Source: Lenisia limosa (taxonomy: Eukaryota; Breviatea). Taken from it: DNA of 28,368 bases. The stretch lies in contig LPNZ01006594.1 of assembly GCA_001655205.1 (NCBI GenBank), positions 1 to 28,368 of the forward strand. The letters are read 5' to 3'. The notes beneath the pieces were generated by a model. That model saw nothing but the letters and a program-made list of their open reading frames with translations. It had not been told where the DNA came from and made no database searches. Position 1 is the first letter of the stretch; the number at the start of each line of letters is the position of its first letter. The position numbers were made by a program, and so were the translations under genes. This document shows positions 1-9,432 of the stretch, piece after piece.

Positions 1-149
1 AATATGAAGCAATAAATGGATGTTAATGGGGAGCATAATAGGAGTGTTTTCAAGGGATGATGTGAAGAAAAATAAAGCAGACTCCTGCTTTAACAGTCTA
101 AAATTTAACCAGATATCGGAAAGGTCACAGATATATGGGCGATATACTG

Positions 150-205
150 TATATATATGCATATACACACACACACACACATCGATATATATATATATAT
201 ATATG
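150..205. repeat. CA/TA compound microsatellite
   Basis: A run of CA dinucleotides (about 164-181) is followed, after a short ATCG break, by a run of TA dinucleotides ending near 204. This is simple-sequence DNA without coding meaning. Confidence 0.95.
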
Positions 206-613
206 CTCGAGGTCCTAAACTATGTCGTTAAATCGAATTATTGTCGTTAATTCAATTTTCTGTGACTGTCTATTTTTCATGTTACGGTCAACTTCACAAC
301 AATTTAACTCGTAAAAAAGGACATATAAGAAAAATGCGAGCATAAACTGAAAAAAATTGCGCGAGCGTGGCGCTAAAAAATTAAATTTCTACAATAAAGT
401 GCTGATCTTGCAAAAAAAAATTTCGAAAGGTTATAGTTACCTTTGTTTTCCTTCAGAAACAAATTAAGTGTGTATATCTCAGAAATATATGACTGTTTTG
501 AAGGGGAATAGCTGATTTGGCGACCGTGAATAATTAACGACATTAATTCGAAATTACGACATAATTATGGACCATGAGCATATGATAAAGCTATATGTAT
601 AACGTGTATTTAT
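206..613. other. AT-rich stretch without a recognisable gene
   Basis: This stretch is AT-rich with homopolymer A runs and scattered stops in all frames. No repeat copy, motif or splice-supported exon was recognised. Confidence 0.6.
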
Positions 614-1099
614 ATGCATACATATCATATGATACTATCGGATATTGTACATAATTTTCTTCTCATTACAAATTTTGTACAAAAAAAACAAAACACTCAT
701 ACAAATATGCCTAATAACATCCTTTCTATATACTGCTATCAAGTAATTAAACAAACTGAGGATGCTTTCTTTTGTGCAAGCGGGACTATCATTTTAAACA
801 ATAATTCAATTCGTTGTGGCCAATTATTACTGCTTTCAAAAGACGAAATGACAATCTGCCTTCATCAGGGACACAAAGGGGTATAAGTATTGTAATTTTT
901 AAACACAAATTACCTGTTTTCCAATCGTTACGATTTTTTTAATTATTATCAAATTATCATCATAGTTACTTCATACATACTATGACATACAATAAAACAA
1001 ATGCTTAGAGCCTCATCAAGCATATACTTCGATTTTCTTCCATTAGACCTTTGGGGACCAGCAGACAACTTTCTTTGTCAAACCAAGCACGGAAGAGTG
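614..1099 (+). CDS. Possible two-exon plus-strand gene fragment, unknown
   Basis: An open frame runs from 614. Its later part reads like protein (for example the peptide SKDEMTICLHQGHKG) and stops only inside a possible donor, GTATAAG at 881. A second candidate exon at 1047-1099 lies between an acceptor (TTCCATTAG) and a clean donor (GTAAGC at 1100). Joining 880 to 1047 keeps phase 0 and gives HKG followed by TFGDQQTTFF. No third exon was found, and the first ATG is uncertain because the 614-700 part is AT-rich and looks non-coding. No family is recognised. Another frame of exon 2 contains DLWGPA, a string seen in some retroelement integrases, but nothing else supports that. Treat this as a weak splice-based hypothesis. 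Confidence 0.25.
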
Positions 1100-1277
1100 G
1101 TAAGCTATTTTTCTGTGTGATTTCAATGCGACTTCATCTAATCTGATTTCAATAAATTGTTTCCTGATTTCATCTCAAATAAAATAGAGAAAACATACTT
1201 TTTTTTTTCATCATTTTTTCAAAAATATCAAATGTACTAAAGATTCCCTTTTCATCAGTAAGGTATTAACAATTAAG

Positions 1278-1969
1278 CTAGAGAAACAAGCCTTTAATGG
1301 CAGCCTGGGCGCATTTTCCGATGAACCTGCCACCGTGGAGAAGGCCACATGACGGCAGCGTCATTGTCGTGTATCTGAAAAAACAATAATGTTGACTGGT
1401 TAAACAATACCTTCTACAAAGTGACTTCCCTTGACATCTAAGCGCTTCGTCTAACTAAACCGTAAATACAACTTACTACAGCTCACCATTTCAACTCCAT
1501 CTCACCAAAGTTATAACGAAGGAAATACTTTTCTTAAAACATGATTGATTCGACGTTGAGATTTTTTTCATGTTTTACTCCCATGTCCAAAGGCAACGTG
1601 ACTTAAATCACCAAACGATAAACCAGTCGATGACCTTCTTTTGTAACTTTGTAATGACAGAAAATATTGTCAGGCTTGAGGTCACCAAGAATTTCTGTCT
1701 TCCAATATAACATGAAACCACTGAACAAAACAGTCAAAACTTCATAATATCATAAAAAAAAAAAGAAAATCGTCCTACGCACTTGTCCTTCAATGCTGAT
1801 TTCAGCTTCTTATTGAGATTAAAGGCAGATCCGATGGGGTCAAGGGCCTTGACAGAGACGTTGAGGGTTTCAACACCGGCCCTGGATTTGAACTTGGAGG
1901 GGGTATCACGGTGGAAGATGGTAAAGGCGAAAGAAGTGTGAGGGAATCGGTTGAATTTCAACCATATCT
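1278..1969 (-). pseudogene. Protein kinase-like gene remnant, three candidate exons
   Basis: Three minus-strand blocks look coding. Block A (1969-1779) begins after a TACTAATGTAG branch/acceptor and carries peptides such as KFKSRAGVETLNVSVKALDP, ending at a possible GTAGGA donor. Block B (1720-1603) follows a TTTTGTTCAG acceptor and contains EILGDLKPDNIF, matching the protein kinase catalytic loop (HxDLKPxN). The usual HG/HR before D is reduced to a single G, and the frame meets TAA just where a DFG-type segment would be expected. Block C (1374-1278) follows TTTTTTCAG and encodes a tail with CGLLHGGRFIGKCAQAAI before TAG. The kinase call rests on block B only, and A and C may belong to another protein. 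No glycine loop, VAIK or DFG motif was found, so this is a fragment or pseudogene if it is a kinase. Confidence 0.45.
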
Positions 1970-2021
1970 CTACATTAGTAAGTATACCTTTTGAGGCCTC
2001 GGTGCAAATAATTTTTTGCAA

Positions 2022-2460
2022 TAATAAACATTTTCAGAATTGTTTCAAATATTTGCAAAAAAATTATATCAATTAATCACAATTAATTACAGACAAGGTG
2101 GTGGTCGAAGTCCCCATGGGTCACAGAAGATGAGTTGAGCATCACAGATACCTTTTCTAACTTTTTTTAGACTATATCCATCCAGCAAAACCGAAGGTCA
2201 CTAAACCAACCAATAAACAAAATAATTTTCAAGGATTACCGCACTGATTTCCTATTGATCTGTAGTCAAAAAGCTGAGAATTGGTTTTCTTGTCCCCGTT
2301 GATGTATATGTTGCAAATTTTTTCAAGTAATTAATCCGTTACTTTTTAGCTAGTGAATACCATTTTCGGGAAAAAAACGAACAAATTGTGTCAGCAGGGC
2401 GTCACCTGGTCCGTAGTCTAGTTAACTTTTTTTGTTTTGATACATTTGATCTTTTTAACC
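2022..2460. other. No firm gene; one coding-like scrap
   Basis: The stretch is mostly AT-rich. On the minus strand near 2095-2160 a C-rich piece (VTHGDFDHHLV) ends near a GTAATT donor and could be an upstream exon of the kinase-like remnant, but its phase does not join cleanly to the 1969 acceptor. Confidence 0.3.
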
Positions 2461-2467
2461 CTGAGGA

Positions 2468-2720
2468 ATGGTAAGGAAACCTGCTGACAATCGCCGTATC
2501 GCGGCCTTGGAGGACGCAAAGTTCGTGTTTACCACAACACATCTCTCCTAGCCTTCCTCAAGGGATAAAGAGACGCTCAAAGTAGTTGCCATGATTTTGT
2601 TGAGCTTGTTAAGAGAGTTAAGTGATGGGAGCACTTCCAGAGTTGAACTCAAGTGCTCAAAGGATACGTGACGCAGCTGCTCCAACTTCGGCTTCGACTT
2701 TGTAAGGAGGATAGTTAAGA
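2468..2720. other. Coding-like patch, strand uncertain
   Basis: This patch is richer in GC than its surroundings. On the plus strand an ATG at 2468 opens MVRKPADNRRIAALEDAKF, which meets a stop near 2550. On the minus strand a longer leucine-rich frame includes SKPKLEQLRHVSFEHLSS and MATTLSVSLSLEEG, with one TAG before VVVNTNFASSKAAI. The minus reading is the more protein-like, but neither has a complete exon structure or a recognisable domain. It is probably a decayed gene piece. Confidence 0.3.
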
Positions 2721-2769
2721 GCTTTTTGTAATTTATTGTTTCCTTTCGAAACCTCTGAGTTTTGAATTC

Positions 2770-3806
2770 TTTAACCCTTCTCTTGCGTGTTCCTTTTTTA
2801 ATATGAAGAGAAAAACGTTGACCAACATCAATGAGGCCTTAAATAGCATAGTGGGTACCAAATAGGACAAGACCTTAACCCGACCTCTTGCTCAAAGACC
2901 AACAAAAGTCCATCTGGTGCATTTGACCCCTAAAAAAATGGCGCGCAAAAGTTGTGCCTTTGGCCCTCTTTAAAAACATTTGTACAACAATTACGAATAA
3001 AAAATGCAAGAAAATTGAATAGTCATCATTTATTGGAACTTGTCAAGAAGCAATTTCACTTATATTCAGTTCCAAAATATTTACAAAATATTGGATTAAA
3101 AAAAATAACAAAACACTGAGGGAAAAAACAAATCCAAAGTATTTGTCCGGTTTGATCTTGTTGTAAATAGTGAAATGAACAGTCCTGTCCCAAGGTGCAC
3201 ATGCTACTTTGTCACACCTCCTTAATATCTGAAAACTATACTGCAAATTACTTCTTTTCCTCAAAAACTCTTAAAAAAAAAGGGGGGGTAAATTGATGTA
3301 GACTATGTCCCACCAGCACCAATCTGTGGTAAAAAGAAGACTTATCACAATAGGTTTTGAGGTATTTCTAGATTTCCAGTTTTGTTTTTAAAAAAAATTC
3401 ACCTACATTATTTGTGAAGGTTGTCTTTGTAGAATCAAAAGAGCTATTTGTTGTAACAGAGGTCAAGGTCGATAGATCAAAGACTGCAAAAGTCAAACTC
3501 CAAAGAACCCACTATCGGGAAAGGTTGTAACGAAGATCCATTTTTCGGGTAACAATGGAATATCCAGAGAAATTGAAATTGTGCTTTCCTGAAAAGTAAA
3601 AATGAACAGAACATTGTCTGTTTATATCTGTGATAGTATGTATAGTATCAGATCAAAAACTGAACATTGTAAGTCTTGGCCGATTTTCTGAAGGCAAATC
3701 TAACACTATCCGGCAAGACTTTCCTACACTTAAAATTTGTATATGATGGTAAAATATATCCTTATGAGGACAAAGGGGGTATACCACATTGATCCCAATT
3801 CATGCT
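2770..3806. other. Intergenic DNA, no gene recognised
   Basis: AT-rich with poly-A/T tracts and a short G run (near 3282). The 3043-3264 minus open frame is hydrophobic and low in complexity, with no supporting splice sites. No upstream portion of the piggyBac-like transposase that ends in the next feature was recognised here. Confidence 0.55.
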
Positions 3807-3970
3807 CTTACTGGTAATGTCGCGAAGCACTTTCCCAGCCTCTTCCCACCGGCAACGTACGTCACTGCTGTGTCCACTGTTGTTCTGGAAAGTCGGCCTC
3901 CAAGAAAATCCGCACGAATCTTTTCTGTGAGCTGTTCTTACAATGTTCATTTTTGATGTTCAAGGCTTGA
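3807..3970 (+). pseudogene. piggyBac-like transposase C-terminal remnant
   Basis: piggyBac transposases are DDE enzymes that end in a cysteine-rich domain, typically reading HFPxxIPPT then CxxC...RT...C...CF. Here one plus frame gives LTGNVAKHFPSLFPP. After a frame change near 3850 a second frame gives RHCCVHCCSGKSASKKIRT followed by FCE, a further Cys and a phenylalanine-rich end (FLMFKA) before TGA at 3968. The order and spacing of HFPSLFPP, the paired cysteines, the basic linker, RT and FC fit the family's tail. The catalytic DDE core was not recognised upstream, and the frameshift and missing cysteines show decay. A different cysteine-rich protein is possible because the match is by pattern only. 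Confidence 0.45.
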
Positions 3971-3995
3971 TGTGGTTTTTGTTTATGGTAATAAG

Positions 3996-4110
3996 GGTGT
4001 TCCGCTGTGATTCCCGACAAGTATTTGCTCTTATTCGTGATCACCCTGCCCCATGTCGCAATCCTTGATATTGATGCTCTTAAAACCCCAAAAGTTCGCA
4101 TTTTTCTTTT
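3996..4110 (+). pseudogene. ORF fragment related to 22370-22480, unknown family
   Basis: The plus frame gives VIPDKYLLLF, VITLPHVAILDIDALKTPKV and then a stop. A related stretch at 22370-22480 reads PDKGFFVVTLTHV and, one frame over, VAFLDTDPLKTHQKNSW. The shared pattern is PDK-x-FVxTLxHVxxxLDxDxLKT. Conservation at protein level in two places suggests both come from one gene or element family. It directly follows the piggyBac-like tail, but its frame and content do not show that it belongs to that element. The family is not recognised. Confidence 0.4.
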
Positions 4111-4226
4111 TGGGTGATCTGAAACAATTTCCTGAGCACTATCCTTTGTTGTCAGAATTCATTTATGTTTGCAGAACTTCTTGAAAACTGATATGTACGT
4201 ATATCTTTGACAATACAGCTTCAAAG

Positions 4227-4549
4227 GTGTCTAAGGAGCAGTCTTCGACTGCAAGTTTCCAACATTCAGCAGTAAGATAAGAAATCCTTCGTTTTGACAA
4301 GTAAAGAACGTATTACTATCAATCAGTAGGGTAAATAAATACACTTTCCTTCTTGTTCAACAAGATCTTTCCTCCAAAAAACGCCCGTTCTTCAATTCAA
4401 GTTTTTCAATTCAAGGTAGTAAGAGGATCCAAAAAGGAAAACCATCTATCTTTAGAAAGCAGAAAAAGGAAGGAAACAAAAAAATAACTTATAATACTGC
4501 ATCACTTTGCATTAATTACATCAAATAGATAAAGTAGAAACAAAACCTA
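4227..4549 (+). repeat. Dispersed repeat family A, copy 1
   Basis: Starts near GTGTCTAAGGAGCAGTC and runs to a CAAAACCT end. It is clearly related over about 300 bases to 16680-16962 in the same orientation. Shared blocks include TCTTCGACTG, CATTCAGCAGTAAGA, GAAATCCTTCGTTTTGA and AGAAAGCAGAAAAAGGAAG, with many indels between. No open frame is conserved between copies, so it is probably a non-autonomous transposable element or a piece of one. Confidence 0.75.
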
Positions 4550-4559
4550 ACTATTGGTG

Positions 4560-6015
4560 GAAATGATTCAGAAGAGTAGACAAATACAGTCGATTCAAGC
4601 GGGAGTTCAATTAATTCTGTAACCTTATTTATACGATTTAAGGCCTGGGGGTGACAGTTTTAGGCAACAACTTTTTTCTTTTTTTTGTTCTTTCTAAATC
4701 ACTGCTAAGCTTGGGTAGAAGAAGGAAAGTGATAATTAAGGGTAGGAAAAGAGGGGAAACAATATGAAGTGAATTAGTTTTTGAGATATCAGTGGAATCT
4801 TGATAAAAGTGTCCTGACGTGGTGACAAGCCTCTTGATTAATAAAGTAGTATTCTAAGACCTAAGACAATCTGACAGAAACAGAAAGCTAAAGATGCACT
4901 CAATCTGGAGCTTTGATCATCCTAAGGTTCTTTTTCTCCTGAATATCGCCAAGGCTTTTTTATTTTAAAATGCTTATCAAGCATAAATAAATGAAACATA
5001 GATTTTAATATGAGCAACAGTTGGATGGGTGACATGGAAATTCTAAAAATGGGTGGAAATTGCCTGGAATGTGCCTGCCGAGGCTAGATGAAACCAAAAC
5101 TACAATATATTGACGATGAGTAGGTGTTGGTTTCCGTAGTCACTTAAAGTATTCAAATTCCTCAAATATCGTGTTTCAACCCCAAAAAGAATAAAAGCCC
5201 AAAAACGTCTTAAGTTGGAACAACCTCGTAGGGAAAATGGGCATTTTTACGTTTTTCTACCTGACGCTTTTTCATACAAAAAATATTTCATGTGAAGAAA
5301 GGGAAAGAGCTTGAAGACATGTTCAATGAATCTTTTTCTCTTTTCAAATGATTGTATCTTTCTTCCTAATCTGTCGGAAGGTGTGCTCCCGCATAATATC
5401 CTTTCTTTTTGACCATTTTACAGTGGAAATCATTTTAGAACAGTTCAAGATGATTTATTCTTTTCAATTGATCTTTTTTATAGGTTGAAATCACCTGCTC
5501 TCAGCTTTAAAGTGGAGACCAATTAATGCTGATTTTAGAAAAATTCTCCTCAAACCCCATCAAAGTAATGTAACTCAGTTAAAGCTGTTGTTAAGGTGCA
5601 GTCGTTGTTTTATTTTTGCAAATAAAGTGGAACTGTGTACACAGTTTTCAAAATAACCCTTCGGGATAATTCCGCAGGGTAGTATTTCGTATGAAACAGC
5701 TCTAACATCAAACCACGGGGATTTCTGTCGACCAGTTGCAGCACTGCTTGTTGCAGGCACCAGTACAATAAGCCGAGCGACGATGCCATCAACTTCGCTC
5801 CCACAGACAACTGAGGCAGCATGGGTACAGTTTGGATAGGTTATCTTTCTAACGCTCTTTAAGCTGATATTTTTCAAAACACACCCCTTCAAATTCCTCT
5901 CTCTCACTTGTTTGTGGAGCTACCATGATAAATACAGATAAAGTTACCAAGTAAAGACTACAAAAATCCATTCAACAACAAAAAAACGAAACTGGAGTTA
6001 AAAGTGGCTCGGTGG
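4560..6015. other. Intergenic DNA with one unexplained open frame
   Basis: No recognisable gene. A minus open frame at 5907-5575 (about 110 residues, including VVCGSEVDGIVARLIVLVPA) lies in a patch of higher GC (5640-5830). It could be a decayed exon, but no family or splice support was seen. A 20-25 base string, TCAAATTCCTCAAATATC, near 5155-5172 recurs near 24377-24394. Confidence 0.4.
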
Positions 6016-6020
6016 CGGAA

Positions 6021-6077
6021 TTAGAAATTGGGGTTTATGGACATTTATTTCTGCTCATCTTCAGCCGAAAGGCTGCC
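6021..6077 (-). repeat. Inverted dispersed repeat, partner at 16327-16386
   Basis: The reverse complement of this segment shares GGCAGCCTTTCGGCTGAA and CATAAACCCCAATTTCT with 16327-16386, in the same order and at similar spacing. The copies lie about 10 kb apart in opposite orientation, so this is a member of a dispersed repeat family. Confidence 0.75.
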
Positions 6078-6223
6078 TTACCTTGTACTCTGAAAAGGGC
6101 ATCTCATTATATATTTCAATCATAAACGATACACCTAAATGACTCCGCTCCAGTCCATAGTGGGGCCAATAACCCATGAATGTGGTTTATTGGCACTACT
6201 TTTTATTTTTTGTTATTTTTTTT

Positions 6224-6280
6224 TGGTCTGGAGTGGAGCTAATTTCAACAAATATTTCACCTATAGTAGACTCCAGACCA
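6224..6280. repeat. 11-bp perfect inverted repeat (hairpin)
   Basis: TGGTCTGGAGT at 6224-6234 is exactly complementary to ACTCCAGACCA at 6270-6280, leaving a 35-base loop. It lies a few hundred bases beyond the RNase H end of the DIRS-like element and may be part of that element's terminal region. That link is inferred from position only. Confidence 0.5.
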
Positions 6281-6633
6281 TACCACGACCGAAGCCACTG
6301 CCTAAGCCTAAGGCTAGACTGGGTTCCTTCGCTTCCCTGCTAACAATTTCAGGTACTTTTAACTCTCTTTTCAAAGTTCTTTTCATCTTTCCCTCAGGGT
6401 ACTTGTTCGCTATCGGTCTCTCGCCGGTATTTAGCTTTAGATGAAGTTTACCACCCAATTTGAGCTGCATTCCCAAGCAACTCGACTTATTGGCAATATT
6501 AGCAAAATGAATAAAGAATCTACAAAATTTGAACACATAATCCACAGAATTTACATACCACCGGAACACAATCAGCAACACAAGCTAACATTGCTGAAGC
6601 CCAGGTGGTGGGAAGAAAGATAAACTGCGTGGT

Positions 6634-7020
6634 TCAAGCAAGAGTCCATACTCCCTCAAGAACTTGAACTCGAATTATTCCGCTTAGGGCAAGCAAATCA
6701 TTGCGTGAGGCAGCGTCCGCAAGTTTGTTATCAGCAGTCGGAATGTATGTCAGGTGCATGACGCATTGCGATGACATAATGAGGCGGTTTAGCGAGAAGC
6801 AAATAGCATTTACCACCCGAGAGTTTTGGAGGGATGGTGAGGCACCACCTTTATGAAACCAAGAGATTGCGCTCGTATTGTCACACCCGCTAAAATGCTG
6901 GAGTTTGTTGGAAGATTCTTGTCAAAAATCAAGTACATTAATGTGCAACTCTTTGCATTTAAGAGGAATTTCCGCTGAGAAGATTTTTTTTGACTGTGCA
7001 CAATTGCCACCGATTATGGT
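6634..7020 (-). pseudogene. RNase H domain of the DIRS-like element
   Basis: RNase H degrades the RNA strand of the RNA-DNA hybrid during reverse transcription. One minus frame gives IGGNCAQSKKIFSAEIP, KELHINVLDF (then one stop), CDNTSAISWFHKGGASPS and finally HLTYIPTADNKLADAASR. The E of the KELHIN segment, the D of CDN and the late D of the ADAASR segment occupy the places of the catalytic acidic residues. The frame differs from that of the RT block upstream, so at least one frameshift separates them. After the ASR motif the frame stays open to a stop at 6634. No recombinase follows. Confidence 0.7.
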
Positions 7021-7242
7021 AGAGCTGGCGTGTCCTGGTCCGAGAGGCGTTTCGGAGGGGCCAACGTAATGATACCTGACCAGAGGGGATTCTTCAAGAG
7101 ATTAACCCATGACTTCATTCCGATCTTGGCATCCTCCGAGGCTTCAACAGGTGATGAAGAAGAGCGGATCCGGCTGATCTCATTGTGGATAGACTTTAGT
7201 GAGGGGGCGGCCTGCAGGAATAACACGGGCCCAGGCTAGCTT
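7021..7242 (-). other. RT-RNase H connection region of the DIRS-like element
   Basis: A minus frame carries SRIRSSSSPVEASEDAKIG and then WSGIITLAPPKRLSDQD. This lies where RT-to-RNase H connection sequence is expected, but it is in a different frame from the RT. It is read as decayed pol sequence. Confidence 0.5.
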
Positions 7243-8292
7243 TCAAGATTGTAGCGACTTCACAGCAAGGGGTGAATTGATTGCAAATTTCAGATGCAAG
7301 TAAGCCTGTATCTTGTCTTTGGGAGACGGGCAGTCATAGACGGAGTATCCAGTTCCACCCCCAAGACTGCGAGTTGCAGGATGAGATACCTTTTGCTCAC
7401 CATATGGGATTCCGACAATTGTCCAAAGTATCAAAATAGTGACAAGGATGTATCTGCCCAAAAGCTCATTTTCAGCGCAACCAAAAATGTCGTCAAAATA
7501 GATGGAAATCACCCATTTTGTTTCATCGAAGAATTCTGGAAAGGACATTATATAGTCCATTTCATCACTAGTGAACTTTACAAAGGTAGCGTTCAGCATG
7601 TGGGGAAACTCAGTCAAAATTACACCTTCTTTTGCCCAACGTACACAACCAGATAGGACGGCACGTGAGATTACATCGAATAAAACAGGGCAGTTTTGGA
7701 ATCCAAAGGGTAGAAAGCGAAATCGGAAGATCTTACCATCCAGGGTCTTGTATTTGGCTTGACTCACGAATGGGTAGCAGATTGAAAGCGCTTTCCATAT
7801 CTGCTGAGAAAAGCACATATCCAGGTTGAAGCATATTGGACCCGATTCTTCACCGAAATAGGAGCTGTCTAAAATTGGACGAATCTTTGTCTTTTTCAGA
7901 TGTGGAATCTCTTTGATCACAATACCGACAGGGTTAATATTTGCCCTCGCAGGCAGAGACGCAACCTCAACGACAGTACCAGACTTTTTCAAAATCTTAT
8001 AGGCTTCAGAAAATAATTTCGTATTGACTTCGGCATTTGGCCAATTTTGTACCTTGTTTCGGGTGACAGTAGAGAGAGTCCTTAATACCCAGATCAACAC
8101 CTTTCCACAGGATTGCGGAAGCAATATCCCGCTCTTCAAAATTAGATTTTTCCATTTATTGGTCCATAATCATCGGGTTGATTTTGTAATAAGTAAGGAG
8201 GGTGCTAGTTGGCGACCCCATAATTCTTCAACTTCTCTTGGGGCAATCGCCTTTCGCATACCGGAACCGTAATAGGCATCGTAGTCGGCCAT
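7243..8292 (-). pseudogene. Reverse transcriptase ORF of the DIRS-like element
   Basis: An ATG at 8292 (MADYDAYYGSGMRKAI) opens a frame that continues to 7243 with a single in-frame TGA at 8172-8170, about 350 codons in all. RT motifs appear in order: the finger segment ending TKIRPILDSSYF, the palm entry FRFRFLPFGFQNCPVLFDVI, and the catalytic box IYFDDIFG at 7500-7480 with both aspartates present. The basic EQKVSH-type segment after the box also fits. Apart from the single stop the domain is surprisingly intact, so decay may be fairly recent. Readthrough or reassignment of TGA has no other support here. The upstream MADYDAYY part may be an N-terminal extension unique to the element. Confidence 0.75.
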
Positions 8293-8440
8293 AGAGACAT
8301 AAAAACTCCTGTCTTCGGTCCCCCGGGGCCCTGTGTATTGTCAAGAGTTGTTCTGTTATTGCACCCTTATCTTGAGAAGACTTGCACCGAGAAAAGATTA
8401 AAAAACATGCATGTTTACCAACAACTGATCAGCCTTAATG

Positions 8441-8640
8441 GGCGGCCCTGTTTTACCTTGAAGCAGGTTTTCACAGGGTGACCCTAGCGCTTACAATTGA
8501 GGCAGACCTGTCTGTGGTTGCATGCTGCTCGCGAGCTCCCGGCGTCAGAGTTGAACTCCTTGCAGATAGGAGTGTTACTTCTAGGGTGTAAGGATAACAT
8601 TTCACTTTTAAGGATAATATCATTTCGACATACATGTAGG
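8441..8640 (-). pseudogene. Gag zinc-knuckle block of the DIRS-like element
   Basis: A minus frame reads SNTPICKEFNSDAGSSRAA, then CNHRQVCLNCKR, a TAG, and GHPVKTCFKVKQGRP. DIRS-type Gag proteins end in a nucleic-acid-binding CxxFN...C...H/RxxCxxC...HP...C region, and this fits with one stop between the last halves. It sits just upstream (in element orientation) of the RT ORF, as expected for Gag. Confidence 0.65.
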
Positions 8641-8763
8641 CCTATCCATTCTTGCATTCGCCACCCATATGGACAAAGGGGGAGCTGGATGTGCTCCTGT
8701 TGATTACATCAACGGTATCCACCTAAGAAGTGCTATTGTTGTTCAACGTCTCTTTCATTTCTC

Positions 8764-8942
8764 TCAAAGAAAACAGATATCGTCTACCAACCTTGTTTCT
8801 ACCAGATTCAAACTCTTGATGTAGGAGCCAAATACCCTGAAATTATTGACCGAGAAGGACCCCCCGTGCATGATACCACGGAGGGCCAGGACAAGGGTGT
8901 TGTGGGCCTGGTCATCTTCAATCTTTGGAAGCACATTGTCGG
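8764..8942 (-). pseudogene. Gag-like N-terminal block of the DIRS-like element
   Basis: An open minus frame gives VLPKIEDDQAHNTLVLALRG, SFSVNNFRVFGSYIKSL and then NLVETRLVDD before a TGA at 8766. Its position before the zinc knuckle, about 120 bases away, suggests the structural part of Gag. No family match is recognised by eye, so this is placed by context. It could instead be a neighbouring exon unrelated to the element. Confidence 0.4.
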
Positions 8943-8945
8943 AAT

Positions 8946-9432
8946 TTAATCAGATGGATAACAACAAAAGAGGGGGAAAAGGGTAAACCCATATCTTTGG
9001 GGGGCAGAAGGCTAATTTCTCCCAAACTTCCTAATAAGGCAAGATTAAAGGTCCTTTCATCCAATATTCAAGGTCAGTTTTAAGTAGTCTATCCTTATTG
9101 AATTAAGTTACGTAAGCTTACATCAAATCAATAATTGACTTGTAACACCCTCCTACTGAATCATTTCCTCTCGACTTCCTCACTGGGAGGCTCGCTGGCT
9201 CTCTCTGAACTTATGAGAAGCGCAAATCCCTTCCAGGGTCAAAATAAAGCTACTCTCGTCTTTCAAGACATCTAAGTAAGCAAAGGGGGTCTTAGTGACC
9301 TAGCATCACCGCAGTGCATGCACCAAACCCCTCAGGGTTTGGATTTCTCTATACTGAGCTTATCACCCGGTTTGAATGTAAACAACAGCATCTTTCAAGG
9401 TATATAAAGCATGAAATTTTCAACTCACTCAC
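8946..9432. other. Intergenic or intronic DNA
   Basis: No exon could be assigned. If the minus-strand first exon at 9640-9433 belongs to a live gene, this stretch would be its intron or later exons. A possible termination by insertion of the DIRS-like element cannot be excluded. Confidence 0.4.

Larger units (their letters stand above)
6634..8945 (-). mobile_element. DIRS-like retroelement, degenerate
   Basis: Read on the minus strand, the order is a Gag-like block (8942-8764), a zinc-knuckle block (8573-8463), reverse transcriptase (8292-7243) and RNase H (about 7020-6690). The Gag form CKxFN...C...HxxC..C...HP..C, the YFDD box and an RNase H ending in IPTADNKLADAASR are typical of DIRS/Ngaro-type elements. 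In-frame stops and frame changes separate the parts, so the copy is inactive. No tyrosine recombinase domain was recognised on either side, and no terminal or split direct repeats were found. The assignment to DIRS rather than another reverse-transcribing group is therefore by RT/RNase H/Gag style alone. Confidence 0.7.

Noticed and set aside
1047-1099. DLWGPA in one frame, as in copia-type integrases
   Set aside because: Six residues without any neighbouring integrase motif. The exon reading in another frame is at least as good.
1971-1988. An 18-nt GT...AG stretch with TACTAAT that could be a miniature in-frame intron
   Set aside because: Introns this short are known only in special cases such as nucleomorphs. 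The TACTAATGTAG end is more simply the branch/acceptor of a longer upstream intron.
5575-5907. 110-residue minus open frame as a gene
   Set aside because: No domain, no splice support and another overlapping open frame. Reported only within the intergenic entry.
6261-6581. Minus open frame after RNase H as the missing tyrosine recombinase
   Set aside because: It lacks the R...HxxR...Y arrangement and reads as low-complexity Gly/Leu sequence.
8172-8292. TGA reassigned to Trp in this genome
   Set aside because: Only retroelement remnants show in-frame TGA, which decay explains. Other gene candidates use TAA, TAG or TGA as ends without conflict.
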